Positions 1-7,800 of a stretch of DNA of 17,184 nt are shown here, piece after piece. A model generated the notes under the pieces. That model was not told where the DNA came from and did not search any database. It saw only the letters and a program-made list of their open reading frames with translations. The stretch is from CG10-46-32 sp964606465 (GTDB taxonomy: Bacteria > Patescibacteriota > Patescibacteriia > UBA2169), in assembly GCA_964606465.1 (NCBI GenBank), contig CAZSGI010000011.1, forward strand, positions 1 through 17,184, written 5' to 3'. Within the stretch, counting starts at the first letter, position 1. Every line of letters starts with the position of its first letter. The translations under genes were made by a program, and so were the position numbers.

Positions 1-596
1 GCGGTGCCGTCCAATGCAAGATCAAAAGACGAAGTCACGGCCAGGGATGCAGACACGCCCCAGTGCGCCCAGACGGTGGGGGGTGCCACGAACAGGAACG
101 CTATGGTGAGCGTGAGCGTGGCTGCCAAGAGCCGGGTGGGCTGGAACAGGCGCGCGGTGCGGGAGAAGGGGGAGGGACGGCGGGCGGCGCTTTCTGGAAT
201 TTCCGGAAGCGAAGAAGAATCTTTGAGAGCGCATTCTTGAATGTACCGCTGCACCCACTCCCTGGTGGTGTACCACCGACCATTGATCTTGACCCCCTGA
301 ATCTTCCCCTGCCTAATGCGCAACGTCAGGTATTCCGCGGAATAGAGCGTACCCTTCGCGGCTTCTATGGCGAGTACGTAGTCCGCGCGCCGGATAACCG
401 TTTCATCGGAAAATTTTGGAGAAGCCGCCCTGATTGTCTCAAGGTACCCAGCAAGCCACTCATTGGTCGTCATCCATACCTTTTCAACCTTAACGGCGCG
501 GAGCTTTCCCTTGCGCGCGAGCAACGAAAGGTACTCCGCAGAGTACGGAGTTTTGGGGGCGATTTCCGAGAGCTTGTAGAACGTTTGTTTTTGCAT
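1..596 (-). CDS. Double-HTH, single-pass membrane protein, N-terminal part (runs off the left edge)
   Basis: A partial gene: 198 codons are open from ATG 596-594 to the window edge, where the frame continues. Seen: two HTH modules, residues about 4-52 and 70-119, each with a YSAEYL(S/T)L helix, then a (K/R)(K/Q)GK turn and a final W-containing strand before an EW helix. A Pro/Ser/Arg linker follows, then one hydrophobic helix (about 154-172) ending in APPTVWAHWG. The plan and many residues match the N-terminus of the 1704-residue protein at 4827-9941, so the two are paralogues. The modules resemble excisionase/MerR-type DNA-binding domains (family knowledge). With basic residues before the helix, the HTH part should be cytoplasmic and the missing C-terminus outside. 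No good ribosome binding site is seen; an AGGA lies 16 nt upstream, inside a hairpin. Function unknown; a membrane-tethered regulator/surface protein is inferred. Confidence 0.85.
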   Translation of the reverse strand, partial: MQKQTFYKLSEIAPKTPYSAEYLSLLARKGKLRAVKVEKVWMTTNEWLAGYLETIRAASPKFSDETVIRRADYVLAIEAAKGTLYSAEYLTLRIRQGKIQGVKINGRWYTTREWVQRYIQECALKDSSSLPEIPESAARRPSPFSRTARLFQPTRLLAATLTLTIAFLFVAPPTVWAHWGVSASLAVTSSFDLALDGT

Positions 597-601
597 TTTG
601 T

Positions 602-624
602 TTTTCCGAAAATCCTTCGGAAAA
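602..624 (-). promoter_or_regulatory. Hairpin in the 5' leader of the left-edge HTH gene
   Basis: A perfect 9-bp inverted repeat (TTTTCCGAA / TTCGGAAAA) with a 5-nt loop lies 6 nt upstream of the ATG at 596. On the minus strand the only AGGA near the start sits at the loop. It could control ribosome access or be a protein site. Function is inferred. Confidence 0.45.
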
Positions 625-631
625 GCGTGTG

Positions 632-657
632 CCGATACGGTACCGATATGCCCGATA
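632..657 (-). promoter_or_regulatory. Triple TATCGG putative operator of the left-edge HTH gene
   Basis: Three direct copies of TATCGG (minus strand) occupy 652-657, 643-648 and 632-637, with start-to-start spacings of 9 and 11 nt. They lie just downstream of the predicted transcription start (about 660). The same hexamer occurs three times at the promoter of the paralogous gene at 9941. Repression by a double-HTH protein is inferred. Confidence 0.55.
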
Positions 658-666
658 CTCAAAAAT

Positions 667-696
667 ATTCTACCACATTTGCCAATGCTCCGTAAA
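667..696 (-). promoter_or_regulatory. Predicted sigma-70 promoter of the left-edge HTH gene
   Basis: Minus-strand -35 TTTACG (696-691), an 18-nt spacer and -10 TAGAAT (672-667). The -10 is preceded by TGG, an extended -10 element. The predicted start is near 660, giving a leader of about 64 nt. Confidence 0.5.
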
Positions 697-733
697 CGAC
701 TGCAAGTGCGATATCCACACCGCCCGCACCACC

Positions 734-759
734 AAAAAACCCCGCCGCAAGGCGGGGTT
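734..759 (-). terminator. Rho-independent terminator of the surface-protein unit
   Basis: On the minus strand an AACCCCGCC / GGCGGGGTT stem with a TTGC loop is followed by TTTT. It begins 18 nt after the stop codon of the 70-residue gene, so it closes the five-gene minus-strand unit that starts at 9941. Confidence 0.9.
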
Positions 760-777
760 AAACCCTCCACTCGAGGT

Positions 778-990
778 TTACGGTTCGGCCTGCTCTCGGG
801 ACTGCTGGTTTACAAAGTTGACGATCTGGTCAATGTCCCCTCGCAACCCCTGGATGGTCTGCCCCTGGGCTTCCACGGTCTGCCGCAAATCCTTGATGTC
901 GTTCAAAACGTAGAGTCGTGCTGCGTATACAAAGAGCAGAGCCGCCAGAACCGCGAATATGATGTTGACGTACCGTTGCACGTTGAGCAT
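778..990 (-). CDS. Small membrane-anchored coiled-coil protein
   Basis: 70 residues. Seen: one strongly hydrophobic N-terminal helix (about 8-28) followed by a charged, heptad-like helix (about 30-64, with spaced Leu/Ile/Val among Asp, Gln and Glu). The start is supported by an AAAGGAAAT ribosome binding site about 6-8 nt upstream. The gene begins 23 nt after the stop of the O-antigen-ligase-like gene and is the last gene before the terminator at 734-759, so it is probably co-transcribed. The layout (short N-terminal tail, membrane helix, coiled coil) suggests a small oligomeric scaffold or accessory subunit at the membrane, with the coiled coil probably outside. No family is recognised. Confidence 0.75.
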   Translation of the reverse strand: MLNVQRYVNIIFAVLAALLFVYAARLYVLNDIKDLRQTVEAQGQTIQGLRGDIDQIVNFVNQQSREQAEP

Positions 991-1013
991 ACGATTTCCT
1001 TTCGTGTTAGTAG

Positions 1014-2849
1014 CTACTCGCGCGCCGCGCGGAAGCGTGAAATTTCGGATTGTAACACCTTGTTGAACGGGAGCTCTGCTTCGGCTTTCCGGTAGAGCTT
1101 TTCTGAAAACCCGTACCAGATCCGGGGGTCCATGAGGAATAGCGACGCCGGATCGCTCGCTGCGGGCGGCGGCTTCGCCGAAGCGAGGGAGGCGCCGAGC
1201 TCGCCCGCGGCAGCCGCCATCCGCCAGTACGCGGCTCCGGTTGCGGCATGAGAGATGTACAGCCGCATGTCCTGCTCCAACGTGGCGAGCCCGGAGGCGT
1301 ACGCCTCCGGCGTGATGTCCGCTCCGCTTGAGAGCACGCCCCCTACGGTGCGCGCCGAAAGCTCGGCGCGCAAGAGCCGGTACTCGGAGACGGGGCCCGC
1401 CGCGTCCGCGAGCGCGGTGATGGCGGGGTACTCGAGCGACACGCGTCCCTCACCCTCCGTCACGGCCGCGTAGGACGCCGCTTTCCAGCCGATGCGCCGA
1501 ACCGCGCCGCTCACCGCAACCGCGGACACGACCAAGAGGGCCGCCAAGAGCGCGTACCGCCCAAGCGCCAAACGAGGCCGGCGCGCGTCCGGCGCGCGGG
1601 AGGAGTCGGCAACCGAAAAACCGCTGAACACCGCGAGGCTGAAAAACCAGGCAAAGCTCGCGGGCATGACAAAGGCGCTCGCTCCCAGGAGCAGCACGGA
1701 AACGGAGAGTGGAGCGAACACGAACCGCGTGCCGGAGAGCGCATCGCGCAAGGGCGCGTACGCCGCGAAAAAAAGCAACGAGAGAACCGCAAGCGCAAGG
1801 AGCACCCCCCCGTCCCACAGCACCGTAACGTACACGTTCTCAAACACGGGGACCGCGTTGAACGAGCGCATGTCCACGTCCTCCGCCAAGTTCCAGAACG
1901 CCTCCACCCCCACGCCCGGCCCCGCACCCAGGATAATCCGCCGCGCATCGCCAGACGAAACAAACCAAGAGAGCGCCGCACCTGACGGCACGTACGCTGC
2001 GGCGCTCCGCTCGGTTCCCCAGCCGGGCACCAACGAGCGTACAGGTACGAGCAGCAACGCGGCGGAAACCAAAGCAACCGCCACGTTCCAGGCGTAGCGT
2101 CCTCGCTCGCGCCGCACCGCCGCCGCGCGGCGCCGGAGAAAAAATTCAACCGCCAGCAACGCCACCGCACCCCCGAACACGGCGTACCAGCTCGCGTCGT
2201 AGCCGTAGGCCGCAAGCAGCACGAGGTGTACCGCGAGCAGCGCGCCCCAGAATCGCCGCGCGGCAGTCGGCAGATGCGAGCACAGCCCCGCGAGCAGCAC
2301 CGCATTCACCGCGAGCCACATAGCCTGCGCCGCCGGCCCGCCGTCCCAAAAGGAAGGCAGCTCGCGGAAGCGCACCCACCACCCGAGCGTCAACAGCGAA
2401 AGCAGCGTCGAGCCGGCAAAGTACGCGGCCAACACCCCCAAGAAACGCTCCCGGGTGTTCCGGCAGTAGCAACCCAACAGAACCGCGTAGGCGGGCACGG
2501 CGAGGAGCGAAAACGCTCCCAGGTGCACGATCCGGCTGTCCGCGCCAATGCTCCTCGCCATGTTCCCTCCGAATGCCGCCGAGGCGAGCACTGCCGCGCC
2601 AAATCCCAGCACCGCCGCCGCGCGCTTCGAGAAATGCAACTGCCACGCGCCGCCTCCGAACACCTCCGTCGCAAGGTACGCGCTCCACCCGAAAAGCACG
2701 AGTACGATGAACGCTGCCTGACGGATGAGGGACGCGCTGTACCCGTACTGGATCACCATCATCGGAGTGATGAACGCCGCTCCGAGCACCGTAATCTTCA
2801 GTACCGCCTCACTCGCCTCCCGGGCTACGTATGACCATCGTCCGTTCAT
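1014..2849 (-). CDS. O-antigen ligase/polymerase-like polytopic membrane protein
   Basis: About 611 residues. Seen: roughly a dozen hydrophobic helices from the N-terminus to about residue 430, then a soluble helical C-terminal tail of about 170 residues, possibly TPR-like. Around residues 303-360 a Gly-rich ILGAGPG segment is followed by a hydrophilic loop with an ENVY motif and then GGVLLALAV. This resembles the conserved loop of the WaaL/Wzy (O-antigen ligase) superfamily, whose members join or polymerise glycans on the outer face of the membrane. The start chosen is ATG 2849-2847, whose ATGA overlaps the upstream TGA stop by 4 nt, a sign of coupled translation; an in-frame ATG at 2855 is an alternative. 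No Shine-Dalgarno is seen. A role in glycosylating surface proteins or making a surface polymer is inferred; the family call is moderate. Confidence 0.7.
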   Translation of the reverse strand: MNGRWSYVAREASEAVLKITVLGAAFITPMMVIQYGYSASLIRQAAFIVLVLFGWSAYLATEVFGGGAWQLHFSKRAAAVLGFGAAVLASAAFGGNMARSIGADSRIVHLGAFSLLAVPAYAVLLGCYCRNTRERFLGVLAAYFAGSTLLSLLTLGWWVRFRELPSFWDGGPAAQAMWLAVNAVLLAGLCSHLPTAARRFWGALLAVHLVLLAAYGYDASWYAVFGGAVALLAVEFFLRRRAAAVRRERGRYAWNVAVALVSAALLLVPVRSLVPGWGTERSAAAYVPSGAALSWFVSSGDARRIILGAGPGVGVEAFWNLAEDVDMRSFNAVPVFENVYVTVLWDGGVLLALAVLSLLFFAAYAPLRDALSGTRFVFAPLSVSVLLLGASAFVMPASFAWFFSLAVFSGFSVADSSRAPDARRPRLALGRYALLAALLVVSAVAVSGAVRRIGWKAASYAAVTEGEGRVSLEYPAITALADAAGPVSEYRLLRAELSARTVGGVLSSGADITPEAYASGLATLEQDMRLYISHAATGAAYWRMAAAAGELGASLASAKPPPAASDPASLFLMDPRIWYGFSEKLYRKAEAELPFNKVLQSEISRFRAARE

Positions 2850-3880
2850 AAGCATGAAAGGAAATCAGGATACCGCTCAAAAAACACGGGGTCAGATGCC
2901 GCTTCACTGCGCGTACCCGGCGTAAAGCAGTAGTCCAAAATTCTCTTGAGGTACTGCTCCGAAACCGGACCGTACGTGGACACCAAATCAGCGCCCGTGT
3001 TCAAATTCATGATGGATGCTTTGGTCGGCTTGATGTATCCCTCGTTCGCCGCGCACCCCGGGAAATACCCCACCTCATCCGGAAACTCGTTCGCCGCATC
3101 CCCCCACCACTCCCGGGCAGTCGCCTCATCCGGCGCGCAGTTGGGGCCGTCCGGCTCATGCGGCGCGCCCCCGGCCTGCGCGAGCACAAAGAGCTCCTCG
3201 TCTTTCAAGCCGAACGCGTGCCCGAGCATGTGCGCGAACAGGATACCGTGCGTCGCCCGGTCAACGGGGTTGGAAAGCACCCAGGGAACGTTGAAAAAAA
3301 CGCCCGAGTTGTCCAAGCGCACCACGTTTGCCCAGGACTGGAACTCCTCCCGAGAGAGCACGATGAGTTTGAGCCGCTCCAAGGGGAGCGGTGAGAGGTA
3401 GCCGTTCACGGCATCCGCGTCGCACCGGAGCACAGGTTTGCGCTCGTCGGCCACCTTCACCGAACACACGCCCGACACGTTCGGATTGATCTTGTACACG
3501 TTGTACAGCGCGTACGACTTCCAGGGCTCAATCTTTTTTATTTCAGACATCAGCGCGTTGACGTCGCTCTCGAACTCTTCCCAGCTCGGGTACTGGTCCG
3601 CGAAGAACACCAGGTTCAATCCGCCCGGGTTCACGCGCTCGGGCAAACGGTACTCGTTCACAAAGTCAGGGACGACCGCCGACTCTGATGGTGGAGGAGC
3701 CGGAGCTTGTTCCAAAACTTCGACAGGTTGCGGCAAGATTAACGGCGACTGCCTCCCTGCCACGGACGACAAACGTACCATAACTTCCCGTTCGGAAGAA
3801 AGCGGCCGATCAACAAACCAGTACAACCCAAACCCGGCTGCAACGAGAAGCGCGAAACCGATTGCCTGTGCTTTCCCCAT
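2846..3880 (-). CDS. M64-like membrane-anchored putative metallopeptidase with altered HExxH motif
   Basis: 344 residues. Seen: an N-terminal hydrophobic anchor (about 5-23), a Pro-rich linker (about 50-70), then a globular domain. Residues 88-95 read LNLVFFAD, and residues 217-228 carry HMLGH followed by GLKDE. Later GPNC and a Trp-rich segment precede GYFPGC and a SIMN motif. The order matches IgA-peptidase M64-like proteins, whose zinc site is HExxH followed by LxDE. Here the catalytic Glu is Met218, while both His and the LxDE remain. The protein may bind zinc without normal proteolysis, or use another base. The domain should face outside. AGAGGTA serves as the ribosome binding site, 12 nt after the preceding stop; the 3' end overlaps the next gene by 4 nt. 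The family call is moderate; loss of activity is inferred. Confidence 0.72.
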   Translation of the reverse strand: MGKAQAIGFALLVAAGFGLYWFVDRPLSSEREVMVRLSSVAGRQSPLILPQPVEVLEQAPAPPPSESAVVPDFVNEYRLPERVNPGGLNLVFFADQYPSWEEFESDVNALMSEIKKIEPWKSYALYNVYKINPNVSGVCSVKVADERKPVLRCDADAVNGYLSPLPLERLKLIVLSREEFQSWANVVRLDNSGVFFNVPWVLSNPVDRATHGILFAHMLGHAFGLKDEELFVLAQAGGAPHEPDGPNCAPDEATAREWWGDAANEFPDEVGYFPGCAANEGYIKPTKASIMNLNTGADLVSTYGPVSEQYLKRILDYCFTPGTRSEAASDPVFFERYPDFLSCL

Positions 3881-3892
3881 ACAAATACCTCT

Positions 3893-4795
3893 CTACCTCT
3901 GGGCTAGTGCCCGAACCTCTTCCAGGATTTGCATCAAGAGCTTCACGATGAGGAGCAGGATCTTGGCCATGCCCCCTGGCGTGCCCGCCTCCCGAACGAG
4001 GTTCTCCTCGAGCGTGGAATCTGCGAGTGGACGGGATACGTCCTGGGTCTTTGGCACGAGCTGGAGCGCGCCAAAGTCGCGCTCCTCATTGGCCTCAAGG
4101 AAGAACGAGGGCCCGTCTCCGTGCAGGACGTAATCCGTGGAGAGGATTAAGAGCTCGGTGTAGTACCGTCCCTGGGGCATGGTGACGGTGAGCGAGCCGT
4201 TGGCGTCTATTCTGCCTCCATAGTTCTTGTTCCCCACCCCAACGTAGGTCACGAACACCGGGAACGGAGGAGGAGTGCCATCGGGCATGAGCACGCTGAT
4301 GGTGACGTCGCTCGGAGCGATGGCGGGGTCAAAGGTTGGAGCTGGCTCGTCTTGGGTAAGGGGAGGCAAGGGCGCTTGAGGCTCTGGTGATGACGGAGTG
4401 GCAATTCCGTCATCCTGAGCGGAGTCACCCGTAGCGTCAGCGGAGGGTGACGGAGTCGAAGGATCTACCGCCTCACCGGTAGTGGCGGCCTCCTCCCCTG
4501 TCTCAGGCTCCTCAACCGCCTGCAGAGGAGCGGTGGTCGCGTCCGGTTCAGGCGCTGGCGGTTCTCCTTGTTCTGGAGTGGTCGTTGCAACTGGTTCTTC
4601 CGGAATGACCTGCTCCGGGGTTGAGGTGGCAACAGTTTCCGGAGTGGACGATGCGATTGAGCCTTCAGATGGCAGGATCGCGGTTTCAGGCGTGGTGGTT
4701 GCGGTGTCCTGGGCTCGTGCGGACGAACCAAACCCAAACCCCGCAATGAATATGGTTACGAAAATAATGGCGGTGGGCAGTATTTTTATAGACAT
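3893..4795 (-). CDS. Secreted Thr/Pro/Glu-rich protein with a beta-sandwich-like domain
   Basis: 300 residues. Seen: a signal peptide (hydrophobic 5-22, likely cut after SSARA at 28). A low-complexity region (about 30-155) follows, built from TTTPE/TSTPE-like units rich in Thr, Pro, Glu and Ala. Residues about 162-245 form a compact segment resembling an Ig-like or carboxypeptidase-regulatory beta domain (VTISVLMPDG, then GRIDANGSLTVTMPQGRYY). A C-terminal hydrophobic helix (about 277-291) ends in a short charged tail and could anchor the protein. Residues about 110-130 are encoded by a palindromic repeat (4409-4466). It lies 31 nt after the giant fibre gene and 12 nt before the M64-like gene, so it is likely co-transcribed. 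The Thr-rich part would suit O-glycosylation (inferred). Exact function unknown. Confidence 0.8.
   Translation of the reverse strand: MSIKILPTAIIFVTIFIAGFGFGSSARAQDTATTTPETAILPSEGSIASSTPETVATSTPEQVIPEEPVATTTPEQGEPPAPEPDATTAPLQAVEEPETGEEAATTGEAVDPSTPSPSADATGDSAQDDGIATPSSPEPQAPLPPLTQDEPAPTFDPAIAPSDVTISVLMPDGTPPPFPVFVTYVGVGNKNYGGRIDANGSLTVTMPQGRYYTELLILSTDYVLHGDGPSFFLEANEERDFGALQLVPKTQDVSRPLADSTLEENLVREAGTPGGMAKILLLIVKLLMQILEEVRALAQR
4409..4466. repeat. Palindromic dispersed-repeat-like sequence inside the Thr/Pro-rich gene
   Basis: Plus-strand GTCATCCTGAGCGGAGTC (4409-4426) and GAAGGATCT (4458-4466) look like the two ends of a repeat related to those at 13690 and 13997. The middle part contains a GTCACCC / GGGTGAC inverted repeat. 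It is translated as part of a disordered linker, where an insertion would be tolerated. Confidence 0.4.
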
Positions 4796-4826
4796 ATGCG
4801 CTCGTGTGAAATTAGTTAACCATTAA

Positions 4827-7800
4827 TCAAGCATCAATCCATTCAACAATGACGGTCCCGCTCCCACCCGCGCCGCCTGCGCTGTTGCCTGAACCGCCGC
4901 CGCCGCCTGCGCCGGTATTTGCCGCGCCCGCGGCTCCGCTCCCGCCTGCACCGCCGTCAGTATCTCCGTTCGCTCCCACGCCAAACATGGTGGCACCCCC
5001 GCCGCCGCCCATGCCGTTGCCGCTACCGCCACGATCGCCTCCCTTATAAATACCGACGGCTCCGCCGTAGCCGGCGGTTCCCTGGCTCGTGCCAACACCC
5101 GTGCCGCCGCCGCCGCCGCCGATGTACCAGCCAGCAGCAGTGCCCGCAGAACCGTCTATGGTGCCGTTCTGGGTACCTCCGGCTCCGCCAACTCCGCTCG
5201 TGCCGCTCGTTACTGCGGTCACAATTCCGCCGCCAGCGCCTCCGTTTTCAGGGTCAGTCCCCCCGTAGCCGAGGCTCCCGGCAGGCGCAGATTCCGAACC
5301 GAACGATGAGCTGCTGCCGTCACCGCCATTCGTGTTGCCTCCGCCCGCGCTCCCGGCGGAACCAACGGTCACGGTCACGTCGCCCGATACAGTAACCGGC
5401 TTTCTCCAAACCGTGGCCCCGCCTCCTCCTCCGCCTCCTCCTCCGGCACCGGATGCTTCTCCGCCGCCGCCGCCGCCGCCGCCGCCGACCATGGTCACCC
5501 ACACCAGGGTCGTACCCGCGGGCCTGGACCACGTACCGGATGAAGTGAATGTTTGGGACTGGGACTGCGACGTAAACGATGCCCGGTTGTCCCAAATGTA
5601 CTGCTGCCCCGCGAACAGGGTGTCCGCGAGCGAGGCGGCGTCAGCGTTGGTGCCGATTCTTCCGAGGATGGTGGTCTGGTTTGCGGCCGTGGCATCGCCA
5701 AAGGCGGATGAGTCACTGCCATCAAGCAGGTCAGCGTTTAAGTTCGTAACCTTGGTGGTTGAGGTGATTGACAGGGGCGCGGTGCCGCCGGCAACCGAGC
5801 TCACAATCTGGCTGGAGAAGGTCTTGGCCCCGCCTACGGTCTGGTCGCCCGTGGTGTAGACTCCGCTCGTGACCGTGGCCGCGTTGCCGGAGATGCTGAT
5901 GCCCCAGGTTCCGCTGGCTCCCGAGCCCGTGGTCGTGGTGAGGGTGCCTGACGTGGGGAACGTAACGTTTGTGGAGGCGGACGTGGTCAACGTTAAGGAG
6001 TGGGCGCCTGAACGCACTAAGTCAGCGCTCCCGCGAGTCAACGTAAACGTGTTGGTGCCGGTTGCGACGGTAAGGCCGTCATAGGTCTTGCTGGTTAAGG
6101 CTGATGCGATCCGCGCGTCTGCTACGGTGCCGGATGAAACGTTTGAACCGTTGAGGCTCGTAAGGGTGGAGCCGTCCAAGGAGGCAAAGTAGGTTGATGA
6201 TATGCCTGCCACCCTGCCGGTTGAATCAATGAGGTCCACGTTGCCGCTGCCGAACTGGGCCGCTCCCTGCACGTCAAGGAACGCGCCGGGGCTGGTTGTT
6301 CCTACGCCGAAGTTGCCTGACTCATCCACAATGAGCTGGGTGGTGGAGCTTCCGACCACGAATGAAGGTATACCGGACGGAGCATGTATGGAAAGGAGTC
6401 CCCAGGGCGTGGTGGAACCAATGCCCACCTGCCCCGAGGTCTGCTGCACCACAAAGTCGTCAGTGCCTACCGTGAATCCGCCCGTGGATAGGGTGGAGGT
6501 GGCTGTGGTTGAGGTGACTGCCAGGTTTCCGGAGGTTTCAATGGTGTTGCTATCTATGTAGGTGGAGCCGGTTCCCACCTGCAGGCCTCCGTCAACCTGG
6601 AGGTTGTCTTCAAAGGTTGAGGTGCCGGTCCTGAAATGGGCCACGTCCTGGATGGCCAGGAGGGAACTGGGGCTGGAGGTGCCGATGCCGATGCTGCCTG
6701 ACTCATCCACAATGAGCTGGGTGGAGGAGGAGCCCACGACCAAGGAGGGTTGGCCCCCGGGGGCATTGACGGACAGAAGGCCCCAGGGCGTGGTGGAACC
6801 AATGCCCACCTGCCCCGAGGTCTGCTGCACCACAAAGTCGTCAGTGCCTACCGTGAATCCGCCCGTGGATAGGGTGGAGGTGGCTGTGGTTGAGGTGACT
6901 GCCAGGTTTCCGGAGGTTTCAATGGTGTTGCTATCTATGTAGGTGGAGCCGGTTCCCACCTGCAGGCCTCCGTCAACCTGGAGGTTGTCTTCAAAGGTTG
7001 AGGTGCCGGTCCTGAAATGGGCCACGTCCTGGATGGCCAGGAGGGAACTGGGGCTGGAGGTGCCGATGCCGATGCTGCCTGACTCATCCACAATGAGCTG
7101 GGTGGAGGAGGAGCCCACGACCAAGGAGGGTTGGCCCCCGGGGGCATTGACGGACAGAAGGCCCCAGGGCGTGGATGAGCTAATGCCGATGCTGCCCCCG
7201 TCCAGAATGGTGAACACGTTGGTGGCCCCGTCAAAGACATCCAGGATGTTGCCGGTACCCTGCTGGTAGAGGGCGAGGGTTGAGGAGGCACTCCCGCTCT
7301 GGGTGGTGAGCGAGAGGGCCGTGGAGGTGGCTGCCACAATCTCGGCCGTGGTGGTTGCGGTGGTTGACGACTGGGTGATGGAGAGGGCTGGGGCATCACC
7401 AGACTGGGTGAGAGCGAAGGAGGGTGAGGAGGTGGCCGTGGAGGTAAGGACCATCCGGCCGTGGACCGTGTCCACGGCCAGGTAGGTGGTGGTATCGTCT
7501 TTCACCACGAGGGCCTCGGTGGAGGTGGCAGTGACGGTCTGGGCGCCACTCAGGGAGAAACCGCCGTTGAAGGCCGTGGCGCCGGTGACGGTGAGGGAGC
7601 CGCCCACGGTGGTATTACCGGTAACGTTCAAGGTGGAGGAGAGGGTGGAGGCCCCGGTCACGGACAGGGTTGATTGGAGGGTAGTGGCTCCGGCCACGGT
7701 CAGGCTAGACGCTGCGGTGAGGCCTGCGTTGAACGTGGCAGATGAACCAAAGGTTGCCTGGGAGTTCACCAGGAAGATGTCATTGTCAGACCCCCCGAAC

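Noticed and set aside
63..695. Plus-strand ORF of 210 codons at the left edge
   Set aside because: Antisense to the partial double-HTH gene, whose frame aligns with the paralogue at 9941.
1492..2834. Plus-strand ORFs opposite the O-antigen-ligase-like gene
   Set aside because: Low-complexity Arg/Ala/Pro translations, no start signals, antisense to a clear multi-helix membrane protein.
6400..7174. CRISPR-like repetition
   Set aside because: Units of 381 bp with no unique spacers, in a continuous reading frame.
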